Shown here: piece by piece, positions 1 through 7,957 of the stretch
Numbering within the stretch: the stretch's first letter is position 1
Layout: every line of letters begins with the position of its first letter
Assembly: GCA_024704175.1 (NCBI GenBank)
Contig: CP085629.1
Location: 2,170,001-2,234,000, forward strand
DNA: 64,000 nucleotides
Source of the DNA: Paenibacillus sp. P25
GTDB taxonomy: Bacteria > Bacillota > Bacilli > Paenibacillales > NBRC-103111
Direction: 5' to 3'
The notes under the pieces: model-generated
The model's input: only the letters and a program-made list of their open reading frames with translations
Database searches by the model: none
Told to the model about the DNA's origin: nothing
Made by a program: the position numbers and the translations under genes

Positions 1-912
1 TCCCGGCCCCGATTTGATCTGATAAATATTCTCGGCTCCGAGGCTCTCCCGGGTAAGGATTTCCCCTTCCAGTATCAGTCCTTCCGTCCGGTCCTTCGGG
101 CTCATGAGCACATGCTCGGCCCGGAAACCGACGTAACCGATCTTGGATGCCGTCTCTACCCTTAAGCCGTGCGCATCGCCGAAATTGAAAATATTCATCG
201 CCGGCGTTCCGATAAACTGGGCGGTAAACACATTATCCGGATCGTTATAGAGCTTGAGCGGCGAATCCACCTGCTGAATAACCCCTTTATTCATCACGAC
301 GATTTCGTCCCCCATCGACATGGCTTCCACCTGATCATGGGTTACATAGACGAAAGTCGTGCCGAGCCTTTTATGAAGCTGGATCAGTTCCGTCCTCATT
401 TGATTCCGCAGCTTGGCGTCAAGATTGGACAGCGGTTCATCCAGGATAAACACCTTCGGCTTCTTGACCATGGCCCGGGCAAGAGCAACCCTTTGCCGCT
501 GCCCGCCGGACAGGTTTTGCGGTTTCTTATTCAGGTGAGGCGTTAACCCGACGATTTCGGAAATATCGCCTATCAAGGTTTCCCGTTCCGACTTAGGAAC
601 CTTTCTGTTTTTTAGACCGAATTCAATGTTCTCGCGCACCGTCATGGTCGGGTAAAGTGCATAGTTTTGGAAAACCATCGCCACATCGCGAGATCCGGGC
701 GGCGTCTCGTTGACGCATTTATCGCCGATCCATATTTGCCCGTCGCTTTGCTTCTCAAGCCCTGCAATCATCCGCAAGGTGGTCGATTTGCCGCAGCCCG
801 ACGGGCCTACGAGAACCGTAAAAGACCCGTCCTTGATGGTAAGATTCAAACCGCTGATGATCGTTTCATCTTTATATTTTTTGGCAATATGGATTAATTC
901 AATTTTCGCCAT
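1..912 (-). CDS. Sugar/glycerol-phosphate ABC transporter ATP-binding protein (UgpC/MsmX family), 3' end outside window
   Basis: ATPase that powers import through a CUT1-type ABC transporter at the inner face of the membrane. The reading frame starts at ATG 912 (MAKIELIH...) and stays open to base 1, so about 304 residues are visible and the C-terminus is missing. Visible motifs are Walker A GPSGCGKST, the Q-loop (FQNYALYP), the signature LSGGQRQR, Walker B with VFILDEPLSNLDA, and the switch histidine in YVTHDQ. The start of the C-terminal regulatory OB-fold seen in MsmX/UgpC/MalK (the VGFRAEHV stretch) follows. A good ribosome site (AAAGGAG) lies just upstream. It sits 49 bases after the binding-protein gene, so the two are probably co-transcribed. 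MsmX-type ATPases can serve several importers; the GlpP gene upstream suggests glycerol-phosphate compounds, but the substrate is inference. Confidence 0.9.
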   Translation of the reverse strand, partial: MAKIELIHIAKKYKDETIISGLNLTIKDGSFTVLVGPSGCGKSTTLRMIAGLEKQSDGQIWIGDKCVNETPPGSRDVAMVFQNYALYPTMTVRENIEFGLKNRKVPKSERETLIGDISEIVGLTPHLNKKPQNLSGGQRQRVALARAMVKKPKVFILDEPLSNLDAKLRNQMRTELIQLHKRLGTTFVYVTHDQVEAMSMGDEIVVMNKGVIQQVDSPLKLYNDPDNVFTAQFIGTPAMNIFNFGDAHGLRVETASKIGYVGFRAEHVLMSPKDRTEGLILEGEILTRESLGAENIYQIKSGPG

Positions 913-961
913 AAGGTCAACTCCTTTAGGTCTCTTCGTATGGCCTATCCCTATACCGATG

Positions 962-2269
962 TTATTTGCCGAGCAGTTTGTTCGCTTTTTCGGCCGCCTC
1001 GTTCATGGCATCCTGCGGTTTGACATTCTTCTCGAGGATGGCTTTGGTCATGGCATCCAGCATCACTTTCGAAACCTCGGGATAAGCGCTGGCATTAGGA
1101 CGCATGACGGCGTATTGCAATTGATCCGAAGCCACCTTGTATTGCGGAAACTCTTTGTAGTAGTTTTGCAATTCATCGCTTTGTAAAGCGGACAGACGGT
1201 TCGGCAGGTAACCGACATATTTGTGCTGGTAAATCGTGTTTTCTTTGGAAGTCATAAATTTAATAAATTCCCAAGTCGCCTCTTTCTCCTGCTCGCTAAG
1301 CTTCGAGGTCATGGCCAGATGGCAACCGCCGGTCGGCACGCCGTAGGATTTGTTCGCAGGCATGAAATCAGTCGCCATTTCGAAGTTGTTGCCCTTAGCC
1401 ACTTCCAGGCTTGCCGAGACTCCGGCCGTAGAGCCGATTTTGAAGGCGGAAATTTGGTTGGACCAATCCTTGTCGGCGTCCGCACCCGCTGTCTTCCCAA
1501 CGACAAACTTGATAAGCCCCTCATCGGACATTTTCTTCCAGAATTCTACAGGCGCGACGCCTTCCGGAGTGTTGAATAAAGCTTTCTTCCCGTCATCGCT
1601 AAGCACCTTTCCTCCGCTTTGAGCAACCAGAGCCTCATACTCCCAAACACCGGCCGCCATTGTCATCGGGGTCTTGCCTTTCGCTTTCAATACCCGGGAA
1701 TACTGCTCGAATTCCGTCCAATTCTTGGGACCGGCCGGGTCCAGACCGGCTTCTTTCAGCATGGTGACGTTCTTGTAGAAGATCGGTGTACTCCGCATAA
1801 AAGGAATGCCGTAAAGCTTGCCGTCCACATAGGCGTTGCCCATCAGACCCGGGTTAAAATCTTTAATATTGAGCTGAGCTTCATCCCTGGCGACCAGAGG
1901 CGTCAGATCGGTCAACATGCCAGAGCGGGAAAAAATACCGGTCGATGCGATTTCGAGGTCAAATACAGCCGGTGCGTTGCCGGCGGCGAAAGCGGCTTGT
2001 ACTTTGGCATGAAGATCATCATAATTTCCTTGATTCGCTTCCTGCACTTCGATGCGGTTCTGCGATTCGTTAAATTTCTTCACGAGGTTTTGTTTGGCCT
2101 CTTCAATCTTGCCGCCATTGGCTGTCCAATACTTAATGACAATTTTACCGCCGGCCGAGGCGGATTTGCCGGATGCACCGCCAGTGCCGCTTGTGCCACC
2201 CGACCCGCAGGCTGTGAGCATCAATACTGAACCAAGGGCAACGATGGACAAACTTTTTTTCTTAGACAT
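962..2269 (-). CDS. Extracellular solute-binding lipoprotein of a CUT1 ABC transporter (family 1, UgpB-like)
   Basis: Substrate-capturing lipoprotein of 435 residues. The N-terminus MSKKKSLSIVALGSVLMLTAC has a lysine-rich start, a hydrophobic core and a lipobox (LTAC), so Cys21 should be lipidated and anchored outside the membrane. A Gly/Ser-rich linker follows, then a family 1 binding fold with an N-terminal beta-strand (KIVIKYWTA). The ribosome site AAAGGAGG is about 8 bases before the ATG. It lies between an upstream leader terminator and the ABC ATPase downstream. The GlpP gene and phosphoesterase upstream suggest sn-glycerol-3-phosphate or glycerophosphodiester as ligand, as for UgpB, but maltose-type sugars cannot be excluded from sequence alone. 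Confidence 0.85.
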   Translation of the reverse strand: MSKKKSLSIVALGSVLMLTACGSGGTSGTGGASGKSASAGGKIVIKYWTANGGKIEEAKQNLVKKFNESQNRIEVQEANQGNYDDLHAKVQAAFAAGNAPAVFDLEIASTGIFSRSGMLTDLTPLVARDEAQLNIKDFNPGLMGNAYVDGKLYGIPFMRSTPIFYKNVTMLKEAGLDPAGPKNWTEFEQYSRVLKAKGKTPMTMAAGVWEYEALVAQSGGKVLSDDGKKALFNTPEGVAPVEFWKKMSDEGLIKFVVGKTAGADADKDWSNQISAFKIGSTAGVSASLEVAKGNNFEMATDFMPANKSYGVPTGGCHLAMTSKLSEQEKEATWEFIKFMTSKENTIYQHKYVGYLPNRLSALQSDELQNYYKEFPQYKVASDQLQYAVMRPNASAYPEVSKVMLDAMTKAILEKNVKPQDAMNEAAEKANKLLGK

Positions 2270-2297
2270 GTTGAAATCCTCCTTTTTAATATGAATC

Positions 2298-2357
2298 CCA
2301 AAAAGAAAGAAGCCTTAATCGGCCGCCGACGTTACGTCAGCGACTATCAAGGCTTCT
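2298..2357 (-). terminator. Leader terminator hairpin upstream of the binding protein; probable GlpP-controlled antitermination site
   Basis: Read on the minus strand, a 9-bp stem (AGAAGCCTT at 2357-2349 with AAGGCTTCT at 2316-2308) encloses a second near-palindrome GACGTaACGTC, and is followed directly by a U-rich run (TTCTTTTT). It lies about 40-90 bases before the start codon of the binding-protein gene and just after glpP. In Bacillus subtilis, GlpP with glycerol-3-phosphate prevents termination in the glpD leader. The same logic here is inferred from position and adjacency. Confidence 0.65.
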
Positions 2358-2458
2358 CCTTCGCTCCAACCCATTGCTATTTACTTGTCATCATCAATAT
2401 AACGGTGAAGTATTAAGCGGGTGTTAACCGGCTATTAAAATTATGCAAACTTCCACGC

Positions 2459-3094
2459 TTACAAAATACTTTGATAGTTGTTCTCCAGCGATACATAAGG
2501 TTCGCGCCACAATTCCGTTTTGGATGTAGATACAGCGGTCGCCCCTTGTATGAGGCATTCCACGATATGGGTTGGCTCGAGCAGCAAGCCGCCTGTAATG
2601 ATCGGAAGCGAGGTGAACTTCCGGATCTCTCGGATCATTTCCGGAATCCGGGCCGGCATCACCTCAATGATGTCAGGCTGAATCTGGGCGAGGCTCTTGG
2701 ATATATTCTCCAGCCCTTCGGTATCCACAAGAAAGAAACGCTGAATGGTGAACAATCCCATTTTTTGGGCTACCTTCACCACATTGGTTTTCGTCGTAAT
2801 AATGCCGGTCGGCTTGATCGCTTTGGTCAAATAATCCAGTCCATAAGAATCGGTGGACAACCCGCCGATCTTCTCCAGATGCAAAAAAACCGGCACCTGA
2901 TGTCTCTTGAACAAATCTACATACCCATGGATGACGCCGATATGCCCGGTGAGCAGAAACACCCCGCTCAATTGGCTTCTGAGTGATAAAGCCGTTTCTA
3001 TTTGTTTCGGTTCTTTAATGGAGGCGACCATCCTGTAGGTGTTTAATCTTTCGAAGAACATGGCATTCTCATCCATCCTATGTCTCTTCATCAT
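2459..3094 (-). CDS. glpP: Glycerol-3-phosphate-responsive antiterminator GlpP
   Basis: A 211-residue protein of the GlpP family, a TIM-barrel-like RNA-binding regulator that senses glycerol-3-phosphate and stops premature termination in glp leaders. Family features are the early ASIKEP stretch, VFLLTGHIGVIHGYVDLFK, VFLHLEKIGGLSTDSYGLDYL, the IITTK motif, and DIIEVMPARIPEMIREI followed by PIITGGLL. Length agrees with the family (about 190-210). Start: two ATGs in tandem at 3094 and 3091, behind the ribosome site AAAGGGGGA. It lies between the phosphoesterase gene (24-base gap) and the binding-protein leader that carries a terminator hairpin, the expected target. Usually GlpP controls glpFK and glpD; here it is next to a transporter. 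Confidence 0.9.
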   Translation of the reverse strand: MMKRHRMDENAMFFERLNTYRMVASIKEPKQIETALSLRSQLSGVFLLTGHIGVIHGYVDLFKRHQVPVFLHLEKIGGLSTDSYGLDYLTKAIKPTGIITTKTNVVKVAQKMGLFTIQRFFLVDTEGLENISKSLAQIQPDIIEVMPARIPEMIREIRKFTSLPIITGGLLLEPTHIVECLIQGATAVSTSKTELWREPYVSLENNYQSIL

Positions 3095-3117
3095 AATCCC
3101 CCTTTTTTAAAGCGAAT

Positions 3118-3981
3118 TTACTTTAGAAAGACCTCGCCTTGCATCGGTTGGGCAGCTAACGATAAGGAGACGATACACTCCCGATCCTCGTCCTTGCCCC
3201 GGGCATTCGGATTATGCTTAAAGTGTTTCATATGGAGGTATAGCGTCTCCGCAGTCTTTGGAAGGATAGGATCTGTTATATCAACAGCGGAAACCCGAAT
3301 CTCATCTTGGTCTACCTCCACGACCCGCATACCATGCTGATCCAGGCAAGCGGACAGCTGAACAAACGTCCAGTTATTTTGCCGAACAATAGAGTCTACA
3401 TGGGTATGGCCGTTGAAATAAAGGCCCACTCCTTCCTTCAGGCTGAGAATCTTCCACATCTCTATGCTCGGATGAATGGAGCCTTTATCCTTGGTTGAAT
3501 TGGTTGTTGTGTTGTAAACCGGGTGATGAGCGAAGATGAGCAGAGGTCTGGTTCCGGACGCTTTCACCATCTCTTCCATCCACAGAAGCTGCTCTTCGTC
3601 AACCCAGCCTCCCCAATCGGCAAAATCCATCTCCTTCGCCGTGTCGATAAACAGAAGAACCGCCTGCTCGGTGGTTATCGCATGGTAACGGGGTTGTCCG
3701 CTGATTTCAAGAACTTCCCTTCGGGTCGAGCCATACAGATCGTGATTTCCGAGCACATGATAAAACGTTCGATTATGCTTCCGAATGATGTCATAGACTT
3801 CCTGCAGCTCCGAGGCATACCCAAAATTCGTTAAATCGCCCAGTGAAATATGTACATCGGCTTCCGATTCCAGGAAACGGTTAAGAAAGGTGCGGTAGAA
3901 ATCATTACGTGCTTCCAGCCATCCCGGGACCGCATCCTCGACTTCGTGATAATGTAAATCCCCCATCAATGCAAGCTTCAT
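3118..3981 (-). CDS. Calcineurin-like metallophosphoesterase (CpdA/GpdQ-like)
   Basis: A two-metal phosphoesterase with all five motif blocks: GDLH (residues 8-11), GDLTN, GNHD, HHP and GHTH. This pattern is that of the class III cyclic-nucleotide phosphodiesterase and glycerophosphodiesterase group (CpdA, GpdQ), cytoplasmic because no signal peptide is present. I place the start at ATG 3981 (MKLALMGDLHYHE, 287 residues): the ribosome site GAGGGAGAGGAATCTT lies just before it, and the longer TTG-started frame would overlap that site. The gene is followed at once by glpP and the Ugp-like transporter, so hydrolysis of imported glycerophosphodiesters to glycerol-3-phosphate, the GlpP ligand, is a sensible inference. 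Another phosphodiester substrate remains possible. Confidence 0.85.
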   Translation of the reverse strand: MKLALMGDLHYHEVEDAVPGWLEARNDFYRTFLNRFLESEADVHISLGDLTNFGYASELQEVYDIIRKHNRTFYHVLGNHDLYGSTRREVLEISGQPRYHAITTEQAVLLFIDTAKEMDFADWGGWVDEEQLLWMEEMVKASGTRPLLIFAHHPVYNTTTNSTKDKGSIHPSIEMWKILSLKEGVGLYFNGHTHVDSIVRQNNWTFVQLSACLDQHGMRVVEVDQDEIRVSAVDITDPILPKTAETLYLHMKHFKHNPNARGKDEDRECIVSLSLAAQPMQGEVFLK

Positions 3982-4142
3982 AAGATTCCTCTCCCTCAAT
4001 TAACATATTTGGTATTCTTGTCCACCCCTCCATCGTAATTCATCATTGTTAACGGTAGGTAAAGTCATCGTCCGATGTTTGTTAAGACGGTAAGTATAAA
4101 TTGTTAATACAGCGTAAGCGCCGCATAACAAATTTGAATAGA

Positions 4143-4160
4143 CGCATGCAAACGCATGCG
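4143..4160. repeat. Inverted repeat downstream of the hydrolase gene
   Basis: CGCATGC-AAAC-GCATGCG forms a perfect 7-bp hairpin with a 4-base loop, 55 bases past the stop of the minus-strand hydrolase gene. There is no clear U-run, so intrinsic termination is uncertain. Confidence 0.45.
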
Positions 4161-4215
4161 CCTCTCACTTCCATCCCCTCATGCAAGATAGGGTATGCCG
4201 TTCTTCTACAGAAGG

Positions 4216-5157
4216 TTAATTCCGCCGGATGAAGTCTGCGATGAGGCGTCCGATCTCATCCGGCGCATCCTCCAAGCAGTAATGGCCCACGCCTGTAAGT
4301 CTGTGCACGGGAGCGGTTGGAAACAGCTCTGTGAAAAGCGGGAGAAAGTGTTCGGCACCAAGCGTGCGGTCGGCTTCTCCCCAAATGGCAAGCGCAGGCT
4401 TCGTACGGATCGCCCGCACAGCTGCGGCATCAGGCGTCTCAAACCGGTGAGCGCCTATAGCGAACCCCTTCGCCCAGCCGATCGCCCCGAGACAGTCAGC
4501 CGGACTCGCGAAGCGCGACCCATAGGCCGCGATCCAGGTATCGGTGATCAATGCATGATTCTCGAAGCCGTTGAGCTTGAGCGTGCTGAGAATGTTGAAT
4601 CCGAGTTGACCCAGAACCGGTTCAAGGCTCCCTTCCTTCTCCGCCGCCAAAATCCATTGGAACCATGGTGAGTCGCCGGCATTGGCGGTTAACCGATCGG
4701 CAAGACCAGGCTGGCCGAACGGTGTCGGCCCGTTGGTGGAGATGAATCTGCGAATCCGCTCCGGATGACGAGCAGCCAGCCCCATGCCCACCGGCCCGCC
4801 AAAATCGTGCATGACAAGCGTAATCTGCTGCAGGTCGAGCGCAAGAACGAACCGTTCGAGATTGTCGATATGGTCTTGCAGCCAGTAGCTGCGGTCCTGC
4901 GGCGTCGCGCTTTTGCCGAAACCCATATGATCGGGGACGACAACGCGGTAATCTTCGCTCAATACCGGGATCAGATGCCGGAACAAATAGCCCCAGGTCG
5001 GCTCGCCATGAAGGCAGAGAATGATTTCAGCTTCGCGCGGCCCCTCGTCGACATAATGCATAGCGAAGCCGGGGGCGTCTGTGAAATGCGGTGCAAATGG
5101 AAAAGTACCGTTAAAATTCCCGAACTGATCACGGTTGACAATATTGGGATTAGACAT
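4216..5157 (-). CDS. Alpha/beta-hydrolase of the haloalkane dehalogenase-like group
   Basis: A 313-residue cytoplasmic alpha/beta-hydrolase. It has the dehalogenase-type oxyanion motif HGEPTWGYLFR (50-60), a nucleophile elbow VMHDFGG with Asp118 instead of Ser, a candidate acid Asp263 in WGEADRTLG, and His292 in GVGHYCLED. Asp as nucleophile is shared by haloalkane dehalogenases, haloacetate dehalogenases and epoxide hydrolases. The residue after the nucleophile is Phe, whereas haloalkane dehalogenases normally carry a halide-binding Trp there, so true dehalogenase activity is uncertain. The ribosome site AAGGAGGG precedes the ATG. The gene appears single, with its own strong promoter and an operator-like palindrome upstream; a TetR-type repressor is likely but none is encoded nearby. 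Confidence 0.75.
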   Translation of the reverse strand: MSNPNIVNRDQFGNFNGTFPFAPHFTDAPGFAMHYVDEGPREAEIILCLHGEPTWGYLFRHLIPVLSEDYRVVVPDHMGFGKSATPQDRSYWLQDHIDNLERFVLALDLQQITLVMHDFGGPVGMGLAARHPERIRRFISTNGPTPFGQPGLADRLTANAGDSPWFQWILAAEKEGSLEPVLGQLGFNILSTLKLNGFENHALITDTWIAAYGSRFASPADCLGAIGWAKGFAIGAHRFETPDAAAVRAIRTKPALAIWGEADRTLGAEHFLPLFTELFPTAPVHRLTGVGHYCLEDAPDEIGRLIADFIRRN

Positions 5158-5295
5158 GGGAAAGCCCTCCTTAAGGGTTTGTTTTCAAATCGGACTTGGC
5201 GAAATGACCTAACCTCCTTCTGCTACGGGTCTGTGATGGGCAGCGCCGCTGGGTTCAAAGACCGTCTTGCCATATTCATACTGATCGTTATATAA

Positions 5296-5307
5296 TACCG
5301 TTCAGTA
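5296..5307. promoter_or_regulatory. Possible TetR-type operator before the hydrolase gene
   Basis: TACCGTTCAGTA is a quasi-palindrome (TACYG...CRGTA) with flanking ATAAT/ATTAT, placed about 10-20 bases after the expected transcription start of the hydrolase promoter. Such a downstream site would block transcription if bound. Assignment to a TetR-family protein is inference from the sequence type. Confidence 0.35.
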
Positions 5308-5324
5308 CATTATCGACTTCGTTA

Positions 5325-5354
5325 AATATATACTGCAAATTCGCGGATTGTCAA
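5325..5354 (-). promoter_or_regulatory. Sigma-A promoter of the hydrolase gene
   Basis: On the minus strand TTGACA (5354-5349) is followed after 18 bases by TATATT (5330-5325). The -35 is perfect and the -10 is good. The remainder of the 5158-5517 gap holds the possible operator and, at its far end, the terminator of the VanY-type gene. Confidence 0.6.
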
Positions 5355-5435
5355 GAAATATTTGGAATAAATTCGACACTTTTTCCGGCAGAATTTAAGA
5401 CCATAATATACTGATTGGTATGTTAAGGAAGCAGC

Positions 5436-5478
5436 AAAAAAGCCAAAAAGTCAAAGGAGACACGACTTCATGGCTTTT
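5436..5478 (-). terminator. Intrinsic terminator of the VanY-type gene
   Basis: Minus-strand stem AAAAGCC-at-GAAGTC pairs with GACTT-ttt-GGCTTTT and runs into a T-rich tract. It lies 40 bases past the stop codon of the carboxypeptidase gene. Confidence 0.7.
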
Positions 5479-5517
5479 CATTTACATCGCCTATACTGAG
5501 TGAGAGCTCTCCATTGT

Positions 5518-6408
5518 CTAAGGCCGTTCTTCCACATTTCGATCTGCAAACACGGTCACAATGACGCCGTCCATGTTGTTTCCCGATATTTCATAGCGGC
5601 GGTCGGCCGGCACCTGAAGGGTCGTATTTCCGGAAACCGGATAATAAGTGATCTCGTATGCGGTCCCTTCCAGCGTCGTCGAAACCGTCTTTTCCGTCTT
5701 CAGATAATCCAGGTATTGTTCCAAAGTAAAATGGTGCTCCTGCATAATCGCACTGTGCGGCAAACCCACATAGCGAAAATGCCACGGTTCGTACTGAATG
5801 CCGGTAATGTCCGTTTTATCCTTGGGATAACGTAAAACAAACCCGTACTCCCATGCATGATTCGTCAGCCATTTCCCTTCCGGCGCACGGTTCATCTCCA
5901 TTTGCGTAGAGCCGATATCAAGCGACAGGCCTAGGTTATGTTCGCTATAACCCGCGGGCAGTGCATAATCGGCGCCCATTTTCCGATAGAGCTTGTCCTG
6001 TTCCTTGGCATCCCGATAACCGCCGCTGATTAGAAAATGTCGAACCCCATCTTGGGCGGCGGCATCGACCATCTTGGAAAATTGCTGCGTTACGCTTTGC
6101 GACAGCCGAATCGTGTTATCGAGCAGACCGTAACCCTTAACCCATTCCTTATGCTGAAACAGGTTGACCACATCGGGTGTTACGCCCTCTTGATGCACCG
6201 GATACGCCTTGTTAACCAGCAGCAGATTGCCTTGGTATATCTGTTTTTTGTCCACCTTTATCGTCCGAACGTTCCTTGGAGGAGCTTCCTCTTGAGCTTG
6301 GTCGTTCACTTTGCTTTGTTCATCGTTTGCGGCTCCCGGTTTCTGTTGAACAGCTCCATAACCTAACAGCAAAAAGAGGACTACGGCCCCCAAAAACCAC
6401 TTCTTCAT
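5518..6408 (-). CDS. D-alanyl-D-alanine carboxypeptidase, VanY/M15B type, membrane-anchored
   Basis: Zinc peptidase that would trim the terminal D-Ala from peptidoglycan stem peptides on the outer side of the membrane. I choose ATG 6408 (MKKWFLGAVVLFLLLGYG..., 296 residues) because the ribosome site AAGGAAGGAACG precedes it; a longer frame to 6459 has no such support. The N-terminus is a membrane anchor or uncleaved signal, followed by a charged linker. The catalytic domain has the M15 motif SEHNLGLSLDIG (His and Asp zinc ligands) and EPWHFRYVG (catalytic Glu and third ligand His), preceded by ISGGYRDAKEQ. The tail after about residue 250 is an extra small domain. No Van resistance genes are nearby, so a housekeeping wall-editing role is more likely than glycopeptide resistance. 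Confidence 0.88.
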   Translation of the reverse strand: MKKWFLGAVVLFLLLGYGAVQQKPGAANDEQSKVNDQAQEEAPPRNVRTIKVDKKQIYQGNLLLVNKAYPVHQEGVTPDVVNLFQHKEWVKGYGLLDNTIRLSQSVTQQFSKMVDAAAQDGVRHFLISGGYRDAKEQDKLYRKMGADYALPAGYSEHNLGLSLDIGSTQMEMNRAPEGKWLTNHAWEYGFVLRYPKDKTDITGIQYEPWHFRYVGLPHSAIMQEHHFTLEQYLDYLKTEKTVSTTLEGTAYEITYYPVSGNTTLQVPADRRYEISGNNMDGVIVTVFADRNVEERP

Positions 6409-6594
6409 CTTCGTTCCTTCCTTACCTTTCTTTACCGGATTCAACCTATTATAGCGCAAGCGGCAAGGGCAAGAACATGAAGTGAGAGTTACAATTCACT
6501 TACGCATGAATGACGCCTATTTCGGTGGTATACAGAAGGCGATTTACAAAATTTTTGCTTGACGCACCCATGGGATTACCGGAAAATGGAAGGT

Positions 6595-6700
6595 GCAGGC
6601 GATATTGTTTAATGCCTGTCATGTAACGGGTGGAGACGATGAGAAAACCCGGATGTTACATTCCCTCCTTGCGGTGTGAATGCTGACGTCCGGTTTTTTT
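6595..6700 (+). promoter_or_regulatory. Structured leader with competing hairpins and a terminator (unidentified attenuator)
   Basis: Three stems can be drawn: GCAGGC (6595-6600) with GCCTGT (6614-6619); CGGGT (6627-6631) with ACCCG (6647-6651); and a terminator stem using CCGGA (6649-6653) with TCCGG (6689-6693) followed by seven T. The second and third stems share bases 6649-6651, so they exclude each other, the usual layout of an attenuator or riboswitch. It lies 150 bases before the secreted-protein gene. It matches no riboswitch consensus that I know. The rest of 6409-6852 shows no gene; a ribosome-site-like AAAGGAGG at 6726 has no start codon at a suitable distance. Confidence 0.35.
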
Positions 6701-6852
6701 ATTGTCATCAGGCCTGTTAACCGCGGAAAGGAGGAAATCACGAACGTCAATCATGAAACAAGGATGAACGGGACGGCCGATTGATCGGTGTAACGGTCTT
6801 GCGTTTTCCGGAACTGTATAGTGATATGGTCATTTTGATAATGGAGGTATCA

Positions 6853-7847
6853 ATGATGTTTCAAGTTCAAGTGAGGAACTTTATGAAAAGACAATTAAAA
6901 GTACTCGCCTCTGTTGTTCTCTCCGTTCTCATGTTCGGAATGTCAGTATTGCCTGTACTTGCGGCCTCTCCCGAGAAAACGGTGAATGCCTCGGCAACAC
7001 TCGCGTACAATCTCAAAGGGCTTAAACACAATGCGGCGGTCCAGAAGGCTTACATCGCTTCAACTTATGTTTATGTAACTCAGCGGTCCGGGGAACATGC
7101 TATCTTTCCAGACTGCTCATCAACGGAAGCGATGCCACATACGTGGATGAAATGACCATCACCAATGCCGGACATTGCCAAACCCTGGATATGTATACTT
7201 ACAATAATATCAACTACTTTTATTTCAGCTCCAAGGCGGATTCTTCCACCACATATTACTGGTCGCTTCAGGTGGCAAGACTTCAATACTCGGCCGGCAC
7301 GACCTTAGATTACACCGATCTTCACCGGTTTACCTATATGAATTACGCCGATCAGACCGGTGCAAGATTGGGAGACACTTACCGTGTCGATGGCGGCGGT
7401 AACAGCACCTATACGGTTTTCCGCGTACAAACGACCGATGGCAATGTAACCTGGTCCATTTACGACACGGTCGCATTGAACAAACTTCTTGACAGCAATG
7501 AGCAGGTACGAATGGACAGTGCGGAGGCGGTCAGCGCTTGCGTAACCAGCTTTACGCAGTCGGGCGATGCGATCGTCAGGCCGAACGGATCATTCCAGGG
7601 CGTGGATATGCTCGATAAAACGGAAATCTACACATCAGGCGGCGCGGAAGGCGACACACCGCAGATTGCTATGATGTCGAATACAGGAGCATACAAAACC
7701 CTTGTGAAGATTACCAATGTGGGGACCCATGAAATCGAGGGAGTACAGACAAAAAACAGTAATGTTTATTTTACTATCGTTACCGACCCGGTAAACAAAC
7801 AAAATACGCAGAAAATTTATTACGTTCCGGATAGCATTTTTAACTAA
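6853..7847 (+). CDS. Secreted helveticin J-like (class III bacteriocin family) protein, broken by one frameshift
   Basis: Two frames join at a GGGG run (7090-7093). One added G gives a continuous protein of about 331 residues, close to helveticin J. The start is ATG 6853 or 6856 behind GGAGGT. Residues 1-35 or so form a signal peptide (KRQLKVLASVVLSVLMFGMS... ending VLAAS), so the product is secreted. After the junction, stretches recall helveticin J: TITNAGHCQTLDMY, YWSLQVARL, HRFTYMNYAD, and a late VGTHEIEGVQ. Helveticins are bactericidal or wall-acting proteins of lactobacilli, and homologues occur in other Firmicutes. No immunity gene is recognisable beside it. It is the only plus-strand gene before 27.7 kb and ends in a strong terminator. 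Family assignment comes from remembered motifs, so it is moderate. Confidence 0.5.
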
Positions 7848-7910
7848 ATGACGGTGCTCAACCTGGGCGATTAGAGGATGGCCTGGGAAGCTGTGATAAA
7901 ATCCTTAGTG

Positions 7911-7953
7911 GGCATAAAAGGAGCCGTCCCCCTCCTTTTATGCCTTTGTTTCC
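7911..7953 (+). terminator. Strong intrinsic terminator between convergent genes
   Basis: A 13-bp stem GGCATAAAAGGAG / CTCCTTTTATGCC with an 8-base loop, followed on the plus strand by TTTGTTT. It ends the helveticin-like transcript and lies just beyond the stop of the convergent permease gene, which it may also serve. Confidence 0.85.
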
Positions 7954-7957
7954 ATTC

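Noticed and set aside
5518..6408. Vancomycin resistance gene vanY within a van cluster
   Set aside because: No vanHAX or VanRS genes nearby; M15B peptidases are common housekeeping enzymes.
6595..6700. TPP or other known riboswitch
   Set aside because: GAGA...ACCC recalls a fragment of the TPP motif, but the second half of the aptamer is absent and the gene is not metabolic.
7080..7160. Programmed frameshift or phase variation in the helveticin-like gene
   Set aside because: The run has only four G and there is no slippery heptamer or pseudoknot; the same loss pattern recurs in unrelated genes, so error is the simpler explanation.
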